64,000 nt of DNA from assembly GCA_964649725.1 (NCBI GenBank), contig CAZYTM010000002.1, positions 186,001 through 250,000 of the forward strand, in the 5' to 3' direction. The notes under the pieces are model-generated. The model searched no databases. It had not been told where the DNA came from and saw only the letters and a list, made by a program, of their open reading frames with translations. The first letter of the stretch is position 1, and each line of letters begins with the position of its first letter. Shown here piece by piece: positions 51,374 through 57,748 of the stretch. Made by a program: the position numbers and the translations under genes. This DNA is from CAZYTM01 sp964649725 (GTDB lineage: Bacteria; Desulfobacterota; Desulfuromonadia; Geobacterales; Geobacteraceae).

Positions 51374-52510
51374 TTACTGCTTGAGCATCTCCAGAGCCAG
51401 CCGGGCTACTCTTCCGGAACAGCCGCTGCTCCCCAGTCGCTCCCGCACACCTTGCAGCTTCTTCACCATGGTCGCGGTGTACTCTTGATCATCAAGGATC
51501 CTTCCTATCTCGGCAACGATCTTCTCCGGCTCGGCGTCCGACTGGATAAGCTCCGGCACCACCCGCTCGGCAGCGACAATATTACAGAGACCGGCATGCG
51601 CCACCCGGATCAGCCTGATGCCGATCTGATAGGTAAGGGGGGCGACCTTGTAGATAATAACCATCGGTACACCCATCAGGGCGATCTCCAGGGTCACAGT
51701 CCCGGATACGGTGATGATGGCGTCGCAGACCTGCATCACATCGTAGCCGAGGCCGGAGACGACCTTCACCTCGACACTGCTGGCCGCAAGGTAGGGATCG
51801 AGATCGGCATGCTCCAGGCTCGATGCGAGTGGCATCACAAACTGCAGTTCGGGATAACGAGCCTTGAGTCGCTCTGCTGCTGCCATGATAGTCGGCAGCA
51901 TCCTCTTGACCTCCCCTCTCCGGCTCCCAGGGAAGAGACCTATAGTCCGCCGCTGCGGGTCGAGCATGAAATGTTCCTCTGCCGCCCCGCGGTTCATGGT
52001 TGGCCGGACCGTATCAAGAAGCGGGTGGCCGACAAAAGTGACCGGCACCCCTTCCTGCTCGTAAAATGGCACCTCGAAGGGGAAGACCACCGCCATCCGG
52101 TCGACCAGCCGGGCTATCTTCTTTACCCTGCCGGGTCGCCAGGCCCAGACTTGCGGGCTTATATAGTAAAGGACCTTTACTCCGGCCCGCTTCGCCTCTT
52201 TTGCCAGACGGAGATTGAAATCGGGATAGTCGATCAGGATAAGCAGTTCAGGGGGGGAACTCCTGATGATCTTGCGCAGCCTGGTAAAGGCCCGGAAAAT
52301 TACATCGAAGTGGGCAACCACCTCTACCAGCCCGACTACAGCCATCTCGCCAGCATCTACCAGTGTCTCTACTCCGGCTATCCGCATCTGCGGACCGCCG
52401 ATACCGAAAAAGCAGAGTTCCGGGTCGAGTTCTCTGGCCGCGGTGACAAGCCTTGACCCGTGCAGGTCTCCCGACGCCTCACCCGCCACTATCATTATCC
52501 GTCTGCCCAA
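51374..52510 (-). CDS. lpxB: lipid-A-disaccharide synthase
   Basis: A GT19 enzyme of about 378 residues condensing UDP-diacyl-glucosamine with lipid X. It has MIVAGEASGDLHGSRL, FGIGGPQM, VEVVAHFDVIFRAF, YYISPQVWAWRPGRV, PFYEQEGVPVTFVGHPLLD and FPGSRRGEV. I use the TTG at 52510, which has GAGG eight bases upstream; ATG at 52495 is the alternative. The longer frame from GTG 52549 would begin inside the hairpin at 52536 to 52558 and is unlikely. Confidence 0.94.
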   Translation of the reverse strand: MGRRIMIVAGEASGDLHGSRLVTAARELDPELCFFGIGGPQMRIAGVETLVDAGEMAVVGLVEVVAHFDVIFRAFTRLRKIIRSSPPELLILIDYPDFNLRLAKEAKRAGVKVLYYISPQVWAWRPGRVKKIARLVDRMAVVFPFEVPFYEQEGVPVTFVGHPLLDTVRPTMNRGAAEEHFMLDPQRRTIGLFPGSRRGEVKRMLPTIMAAAERLKARYPELQFVMPLASSLEHADLDPYLAASSVEVKVVSGLGYDVMQVCDAIITVSGTVTLEIALMGVPMVIIYKVAPLTYQIGIRLIRVAHAGLCNIVAAERVVPELIQSDAEPEKIVAEIGRILDDQEYTATMVKKLQGVRERLGSSGCSGRVARLALEMLKQ

Positions 52511-52535
52511 GTCAGGCACCTCGCAAAAATGAGAA

Positions 52536-52558
52536 GAGACGCCTGGCACAGGCGTCTC
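52536..52558 (-). terminator. terminator-like hairpin between gnnB and lpxB
   Basis: Perfect 10-base arms GAGACGCCTG and CAGGCGTCTC with a 3-base loop. On the minus strand the stem is followed after about five bases by ATTTTTG, so the T-run is short and offset. It lies in the 71-base gap after the gnnB stop and just before the lpxB ribosome-binding site, so it may partly terminate or set the relative level of lpxB and the genes beyond. Confidence 0.5.
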
Positions 52559-52581
52559 CCAAGCATCTTTCGGCTACTTCG

Positions 52582-53673
52582 CTAGGCAACGCTCTTTACT
52601 ACCCGCACTACTTCGTCCACCTGGGCATCGGTCATTTCCGGGTAGACCGGTAACGACATGCAACGGGCCGCTACACTCTCCGTAACAGGCAGGACAACAC
52701 CCTTGCATTCAGCGGCAAACACCTCCTGGCGATGAAGCGGTATCGGATAGTAGACTGCCGAGGCTATCCCTGCAGCAGTCAAGGCGGCCATGACCGCATC
52801 ACGTTTGTCGGTCAGGCAGGTATACTGGTGATAGACATGGACCCCTTTGTTATCCTCAAACGGCGGTGTCAGCAGTGAACCGGCCAGCTGCTGCGAATAG
52901 CGCTGTGCCACCCGGCGGCGACCGCTGTTATAGGCGTCGATATGCGGCAGCTTGGCCCGCAGAATAACCGCCTGCAGTTCATCAAGCCTGCTGTTATAGC
53001 CGATAACCGAATGGTGGTAACGAACCTTGCTGCCATGATTGCGCAGTATCCGCAGCTGTTCTGCCAGCTCTGCCGAGTTGGTGGTCACCATACCGCCATC
53101 ACCATAGCAACCCAGGTTCTTGCTCGGGAAAAAGCTGAAACATCCCGCCAGACCGATTGAGCCGGTCATTCTGCCGTCTATGGCAGCGCCGAAAGACTGG
53201 GCGCAGTCTTCGATCAGGAGCAGATTATGCTTCTTGCAGATAGCCTCGATAGCAGTCATGTCGGCCGGCTGGCCGAACAGATGAACCGGCAGGATAGCCT
53301 TGCTGCGCGGGGTGATGGCCCTCTCCAGCTGCGCCGGATCGATATTGAACGAGCCTGGTTCGATGTCGACAAAGACAGGTGTTGCGCCGACATAACGGAT
53401 CGCCTCGGCAGTGGCGATAAAAGTGAATGGTGAAGTTATCACTTCGTCATCAGGTCCGATACCGGCAGCAGCAAGTGCCAGGTGCAGTGCATCGGTACCG
53501 GAGGCGACCGCAATCGCATGCTGTACACCAAGGTAGGCAGCTGCCTCCTGCTCAAATGTGGTTACATTGGGTCCCAGAATGAACTGGGTCTTGTCCAGCG
53601 CCTCCAGCAGCCCACGGTCGATCTCCTCTTTGATCTGCTGATACTGGATTTTCAGGTCTACCATTGGAATCAT
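52582..53673 (-). CDS. gnnB: UDP-GlcNAc 3-aminotransferase (GnnB candidate)
   Basis: A 363-residue DegT-family transaminase with PLP lysine 185 in CFSFFPSKNLGCYGDGG and Asp156 in LIEDCAQSFGA. It is of the subgroup that acts on UDP-3-keto-GlcNAc derivatives (WbpE/GnnB). With the oxidoreductase upstream it sits between lpxA and lpxB, exactly as gnnA/gnnB do in Acidithiobacillus ferrooxidans, where they make UDP-GlcNAc3N for lipid A. The start is preceded by GAGGTG immediately after the heptad array. A WbpE-like role on uronic acids is less likely at this position. Confidence 0.87.
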   Translation of the reverse strand: MIPMVDLKIQYQQIKEEIDRGLLEALDKTQFILGPNVTTFEQEAAAYLGVQHAIAVASGTDALHLALAAAGIGPDDEVITSPFTFIATAEAIRYVGATPVFVDIEPGSFNIDPAQLERAITPRSKAILPVHLFGQPADMTAIEAICKKHNLLLIEDCAQSFGAAIDGRMTGSIGLAGCFSFFPSKNLGCYGDGGMVTTNSAELAEQLRILRNHGSKVRYHHSVIGYNSRLDELQAVILRAKLPHIDAYNSGRRRVAQRYSQQLAGSLLTPPFEDNKGVHVYHQYTCLTDKRDAVMAALTAAGIASAVYYPIPLHRQEVFAAECKGVVLPVTESVAARCMSLPVYPEMTDAQVDEVVRVVKSVA

Positions 53674-53687
53674 GAAACACCTCTTTT

Positions 53688-53794
53688 ACGTGAAATTTGA
53701 AGAGTGAAAAGTGATTCGTGAAACGTGAAACGTGATGCGTGAAATGTGAAGAGTGAATCTATTCACGTCTCACGCTTCACGTTTCACGGATTCA
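53688..53794. repeat. heptanucleotide array with inverted half between gnnA and gnnB
   Basis: Ten consecutive degenerate 7-base units of consensus NCGTGAA run from 53688 to 53757 (for example ACGTGAA, GAGTGAA, TCGTGAA). After TCT, four units in the opposite sense (ATTCACG, TCTCACG, CTTCACG, TTTCACG) run from 53761 to 53788, then GATTCA up to the gnnA stop codon. The two halves can pair into a long imperfect hairpin filling nearly all of the intergenic gap. Confidence 0.9.
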
Positions 53795-54730
53795 TAGCTT
53801 TCTGTTAATCTTCAGCGCTGTCTCCAGCGCCATCCTACCATCATTGCCACTCACCACCGGTGGCGTGGAAGTGGCAATGGCATGCAGAAAAGCCTCGATT
53901 TCGCTCTTCAGTGCATCACCCTGCTCGAAATTATCTTCATGTATCTCGATATTCGGCACACCGGGGAACATCTCACCTTCCCCCTTGCGGAATACCGCCA
54001 GCTTTTTATTCTGAAAATCAACATTGATGTAGGCGTCTGGCTGAAAGATCCGCATCCTCCGCTCGCTCTTCAAGCTGATCCGGCTCGCCGTGACATTGGC
54101 CACGCAGCCGTTCTCGAATTGTATGCGGGCATTGGCGATATCCTCTTCATCGGTAAAGACCGGCGCTCCGATGGAATTTATCTGTTTCACCCTGGAACCG
54201 ACAATATGCTGGATTATGTCGATGTCATGGATCATCAGATCAAGCACGACATTTACATCTGTGCCACGTGGTTTGAACGGAGCAAGCCGGACCGACTCGA
54301 TGAACCCCGGTTGTTTGAGATATTTATGCAACGCCAGGATGACCGGATTGAACCTCTCCAGATGCCCCACCTGGAAGATCAGATCATGCTCGGCAGCTAT
54401 CCGCAACAGCTCGTCAGCTTCAGCCAGAGTCGTAGTGATCGGCTTTTCCAGCAGGACGTGAACCCCTTTTTGCAGGAACTTCCTGGCAACCTGGAAATGG
54501 TACTGGGTCGGCACCACTATGCTGACCGCATCCACCTGGTCAAGCAGCTCCCGATAATCGGTGAATGCCGGGCAATTAACCTTTGCTGCTACCTCGGCAG
54601 CCCTTGCTGCATCGACATCTACCACTCCGACCAGTTCTGCCGCAGGTAATGCCGCAAACTTTTCCGCGTGGAACTGTCCCAGATAGCCTACCCCAATAAC
54701 TGCTGATCTGATCTTTTTCATCGGTGGCAT
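53792..54730 (-). CDS. gnnA: UDP-GlcNAc 3-dehydrogenase (GnnA candidate)
   Basis: A 312-residue Gfo/Idh/MocA oxidoreductase with NAD loop VIGVGYLGQFHAEKF (11 to 25), IVVPTQYHFQVA, the catalytic Lys96 in LLEKPITTT, and DLMIHDIDII with the conserved His. It overlaps the lpxA stop by 13 bases, and GAGGGGG lies just before its ATG; a second ATG at 54721 is possible. Position between lpxA and lpxB with a transaminase next to it indicates oxidation of UDP-GlcNAc at C3 for 2,3-diamino sugar lipid A. Confidence 0.87.
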   Translation of the reverse strand: MPPMKKIRSAVIGVGYLGQFHAEKFAALPAAELVGVVDVDAARAAEVAAKVNCPAFTDYRELLDQVDAVSIVVPTQYHFQVARKFLQKGVHVLLEKPITTTLAEADELLRIAAEHDLIFQVGHLERFNPVILALHKYLKQPGFIESVRLAPFKPRGTDVNVVLDLMIHDIDIIQHIVGSRVKQINSIGAPVFTDEEDIANARIQFENGCVANVTASRISLKSERRMRIFQPDAYINVDFQNKKLAVFRKGEGEMFPGVPNIEIHEDNFEQGDALKSEIEAFLHAIATSTPPVVSGNDGRMALETALKINRKL

Positions 54731-55497
54731 ATCCCCCTCTGCGACTGCTCGATAAACTGAGTGAACTCTCTGATCTCGTCGGTCTGCGGCAGTTCGCTCC
54801 TGATCCTCGCCAATGCTTCATTGACCGGCAGTTTGGCATAGACCAGGAGACGGTATGCCTTTTTCAGCAGGGAAATGGCCTCAGCTGTGAAACCGCGCCT
54901 CTTCAGCCCGACCAGATTGAGTCCGCGCAATCTGGCCTCTTTCCGATCCCCGGCCACAATGGTGAACGGGGGGACATCCTGGGCAAGCAGGGTCCCTCCA
55001 CCGACCATGGCATGGGCACCGATCCGGACAAACTGATGCACGGCACAGAGCCCGCCAAGGATAACATGATTCCCCACCCGGACATGCCCGGCCAGAGTCG
55101 CACCGTTGGCCATTACCACCCCGTTGCCGATATGGCAATCGTGTGCTACATGGCAATAGGCCATGAAGAGATTGCCATCTCCTACCGTTGTCTCACCGTC
55201 GCCAGTCACCGTACCGGGGTGAATAGTAGAAAATTCACGGATGATATTGCGATCACCGATCCTCAGCCAGGTCTCTTCGCCTTTGTATTTGAGATCCTGG
55301 GGTATCCCACCTACTGCTGACAGATGAAAGATCTGATTCTCGGCACCTATCTCGGTCCAGCCATCGATTACTGCATGGGGCCCTACCCTGGTCCCGCGGC
55401 CGATCCTTACATGTGGTCCGATCACCGCATAGGGACCGATTTCCACACCATCTGCCAGTTGGGCACCTGGATCGACAATCGCGGTAGGATGGATCAT
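54718..55497 (-). CDS. lpxA: UDP-N-acetylglucosamine (or UDP-GlcNAc3N) O/N-acyltransferase
   Basis: A 259-residue left-handed beta-helix enzyme, the first step of lipid A synthesis. Hexapeptide repeats fill residues 1 to about 180; His116 in AYCHVAHDC matches the catalytic His125 of E. coli, and GGIPQDLKYKGE and GLKRRGFTAEAI are diagnostic. With GnnA/GnnB encoded next door it may prefer the 3-amino substrate. A Gly (IVAGD) seems to occupy the E. coli Gly173 acyl-length position, but a two-residue insertion follows, so chain length is not predictable by eye. Confidence 0.95.
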   Translation of the reverse strand: MIHPTAIVDPGAQLADGVEIGPYAVIGPHVRIGRGTRVGPHAVIDGWTEIGAENQIFHLSAVGGIPQDLKYKGEETWLRIGDRNIIREFSTIHPGTVTGDGETTVGDGNLFMAYCHVAHDCHIGNGVVMANGATLAGHVRVGNHVILGGLCAVHQFVRIGAHAMVGGGTLLAQDVPPFTIVAGDRKEARLRGLNLVGLKRRGFTAEAISLLKKAYRLLVYAKLPVNEALARIRSELPQTDEIREFTQFIEQSQRGICHR

Positions 55498-55574
55498 GAA
55501 CTGCTCCCCTAATGCTTACCAACTACATTCCTATAGATAAAGAACAACCATCCGGCTGAGAGCCTGGACAATTG

Positions 55575-56009
55575 CTACGCATCAGCAAAGGTCGCCTTGA
55601 GTTCTGCTTCGGTGACCAGTTTGTCTGCCACATAGACCTTGCCGATGAAACACCATATCCCGCGCCGCGAGGAGACAGCCTCCATCTCGATCCGCAACTG
55701 GTCGCCAGGCATTACCGGGCGACGGAACTTGGCATTGTCGATAGCGACGAAATAACAGACCTTCTTCCGGATATCATCGTTAGAGGCAAGATAGCCGAGA
55801 ATCCCCCCCACCTGGGCCATCGCCTCGATGATAAGCACACCTGGCATTACCGGGTGGCCAGGAAAGTGCCCGGGGAAGAACGGTTCATTGATGGTCACAT
55901 TCTTGATGCCGACGATCTTCTTCCCCGGCTCATGTTCGACAATCCGGTCTACCAGGAGAAACGGGAAACGGTGGGGCAAGATTTTCATGATTTCATTGAT
56001 ATCGAGCAT
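55575..56009 (-). CDS. fabZ: (3R)-hydroxyacyl-ACP dehydratase
   Basis: A 144-residue hot-dog-fold dehydratase of fatty acid synthesis. The N-terminus ILPHRFPFLLVDRI and the catalytic segment FFPGHFPGHPVMPGVLIIEA place His48 and Glu62 at the active site. The start has AAAGGAG six bases upstream, just beyond the repeat array. It lies between lpxD and lpxA, as in many Gram-negative genomes, where it balances 3-hydroxyacyl-ACP use between lipid A and phospholipid. Confidence 0.96.
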   Translation of the reverse strand: MLDINEIMKILPHRFPFLLVDRIVEHEPGKKIVGIKNVTINEPFFPGHFPGHPVMPGVLIIEAMAQVGGILGYLASNDDIRKKVCYFVAIDNAKFRRPVMPGDQLRIEMEAVSSRRGIWCFIGKVYVADKLVTEAELKATFADA

Positions 56010-56034
56010 GAAAGACTCCTTTACAGAAAAAATA

Positions 56035-56165
56035 GTTCTAAGCTCAATGCTGCATGTTCAAAGCTCAATGTTGTAGGCTCAAAGCTCAACGATCGTAATT
56101 CTTACAATCTGATTCCGTTTAGAGCATCCAGCTTTCAACTATCAACTTTCAGCTTTCAGCTTCTT
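56035..56165. repeat. heptanucleotide arrays between lpxD and fabZ
   Basis: Three 21-base units, each made of three heptads, occupy 56035 to 56097 (GTTCTAA GCTCAAT GCTGCAT, then GTTCAAA GCTCAAT GTTGTAG, then GCTCAAA GCTCAAC GATCGTA). A second set of heptads, consensus RCTTTCA, runs from 56131 to about 56165 and is partly complementary to the first. The second set includes the lpxD stop codon (56142 to 56144) and its last few sense codons. Confidence 0.85.
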
Positions 56166-57179
56166 CTCCAGCTCCTCAACCCTTTTCTCAAGAGCGGTAA
56201 CGGTCTTGCGCAGGTCCGGGAGCTTCGTATAGATATTCGAGGCGCGCAACCATTCGCGATGGGTGAACGCGGGGATGCCGCTGACCATCTGGCCTGCGGG
56301 GATGCTCCCCGGCACACCCGATTTGGCGCCGACCATGACATTATCACCGATCTCCAGATGCCCTGCAACACCGACCTGGCCAGCCAGTGTCACACGATTG
56401 CCAAGTCTGGTGCTCCCTGATATGCCGACCTGCGAGACAATCATACAGTTTTCCCCGATGACACAATTATGGGCTATCTGTACCAGATTGTCGATCTTGG
56501 TACCCCTCCCGATCCGGGTCACTTCCAGAGCGGCGCGGTCTATAGTAACATTGGCACCTATCTCCACATCATCTTCAACTACAACTATCCCTATTTGCGG
56601 GATCTTGTACCAGCCGGCACCGTCAGGGGCATAGCCGAAGCCGTCACTGCCGATCACCGTGCCGCTGTGAATGGTTACCCGGGAACCGACCTGGCAATGT
56701 TCCCTGATGGTTACATTGGCATGGATTATCGAGTCATCCCCGACCTGCACCCCTGGGTAGAGGACCACCCCTGGATGGAGTGTTGTCCGGTCACCAAGGG
56801 TAACTCCGGCCGCCACATAAGCCCCGGGAAAGATCGTCACATCCCGCCCCATGACTACACTGTCGGCAAGCCAGGCACCCTCCATGATCCCACCGGCCCG
56901 GTAGGGGAGGACATGAAAGAGGTTCATCAGCTTGGCAAAAGCCAGGTAAGGGCTGGCGATCTCGATGGCATTCCGCCCATGTCGATCTACCCCGGGTGGC
57001 AATACCACTGCTGATGCCCTGGTGGTAGCTACCTTGGCCAGATATTTAGGGTTGGCAAGAAAGGTGATCTCCCCTTCGCCGGCATCATCAAGGGTTGCCA
57101 GGCCGGTAATCCTTACCTCACTATCACCTAGCACCGTAGCACCAAGAAAGTCCGCCAATTCTTTGAGACTCTTTTCCAT
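56142..57179 (-). CDS. lpxD: UDP-3-O-acylglucosamine N-acyltransferase
   Basis: A beta-helix acyltransferase of about 345 residues (E. coli 341) adding the N-linked 3-hydroxyacyl chain. The uridine-binding N-terminal domain is residues 1 to about 100, hexapeptide repeats follow, and His237 in VQIAHNCVIGENC is catalytic. The C-terminal helix (LRKTVTALEKRVEELEKKL) forms the trimer coiled coil. The ATG at 57179 has AAGGG eight bases upstream; an earlier in-frame GTG overlaps the skp stop and would add nine residues. Its last codons lie within a heptad repeat. Confidence 0.95.
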   Translation of the reverse strand: MEKSLKELADFLGATVLGDSEVRITGLATLDDAGEGEITFLANPKYLAKVATTRASAVVLPPGVDRHGRNAIEIASPYLAFAKLMNLFHVLPYRAGGIMEGAWLADSVVMGRDVTIFPGAYVAAGVTLGDRTTLHPGVVLYPGVQVGDDSIIHANVTIREHCQVGSRVTIHSGTVIGSDGFGYAPDGAGWYKIPQIGIVVVEDDVEIGANVTIDRAALEVTRIGRGTKIDNLVQIAHNCVIGENCMIVSQVGISGSTRLGNRVTLAGQVGVAGHLEIGDNVMVGAKSGVPGSIPAGQMVSGIPAFTHREWLRASNIYTKLPDLRKTVTALEKRVEELEKKLKAES

Positions 57180-57202
57180 GACTAGACCCTTAGGATTTTT
57201 TC

Positions 57203-57724
57203 TCACTTCTTCTTTGAAGCGTTGAAGAGTTTCAGCAGCTCTTCGGTCAGATCGGTCTTTTCGTCCATATATACCATGCTGTCGGTACGGACGAAAATCA
57301 TACTGTAACCGCTCTTGCGACCATACTCCTGAACAACCTTGACCACCTCTTCGACAATCTTGTTGGTCAACTCGTCATTTTTTGCCTGCAGGTCATCCTG
57401 GGCATCCTTGAGAAAGCGCTGATACTCTTTCAATCTCTGCTGATAATCTTTCTCCTTGGCATTACGGGCTGACTCGGAGAGGAGGACGCTCTGCTTTTCC
57501 AGATCGTTTTTCAGTTTTTTCAACTCTTCTTCCCTGCTGTTCTTCTCCCCTTCATACTTGTTCGCCTTGGTCGACAGCTGCTCCTTGGCTTCTTTGCCAG
57601 GATCGGAAAGGAGGAGGATTTTCTGGATGTCGACTACACCCAGTCTCCCCGACTCGGCTGCAAAAACTCCGGGCACCAGCGCCAGGGAGAGAACCAGCAG
57701 GGCAAACATAACAGTTTTGTTCAT
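57203..57724 (-). CDS. skp: periplasmic chaperone Skp/OmpH
   Basis: A protein of about 173 residues that holds unfolded outer-membrane proteins in the periplasm. A Sec signal peptide (MNKTVMFALLVLSLALVPG) is probably cut after VFA. The mature part starts RLGVVDIQKILL and continues with a long charged coiled coil (about 50 to 125) forming the tentacles. The ATG at 57724 has AGGAG six bases upstream; an ATG two codons earlier and a TTG are less likely. It directly follows bamA, its functional partner. Confidence 0.93.
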   Translation of the reverse strand: MNKTVMFALLVLSLALVPGVFAAESGRLGVVDIQKILLLSDPGKEAKEQLSTKANKYEGEKNSREEELKKLKNDLEKQSVLLSESARNAKEKDYQQRLKEYQRFLKDAQDDLQAKNDELTNKIVEEVVKVVQEYGRKSGYSMIFVRTDSMVYMDEKTDLTEELLKLFNASKKK

Positions 57725-57748
57725 ACGCATCTCCTTTAACAAGTAAAG

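Noticed and set aside
51341..52456. Plus-strand open frame of about 370 codons opposite lpxB
   Set aside because: Antisense shadow of a conserved lipid A gene; the translation is low-complexity and matches nothing I know.
52511..52549. Upstream GTG start of lpxB at 52549
   Set aside because: It lies inside a perfect hairpin without a ribosome-binding site, and the extra residues do not resemble LpxB.
53688..53794. CRISPR array
   Set aside because: The units are 7 bases without unique spacers and there are no cas genes.
55572..56420. Plus-strand open frame of about 280 codons across fabZ, the repeat spacer and the lpxD 3' end
   Set aside because: It is open only because of antisense codon bias and the 21-base periodic array, which yields a repeated S-K-L-N pattern; both flanking minus-strand genes are certain.
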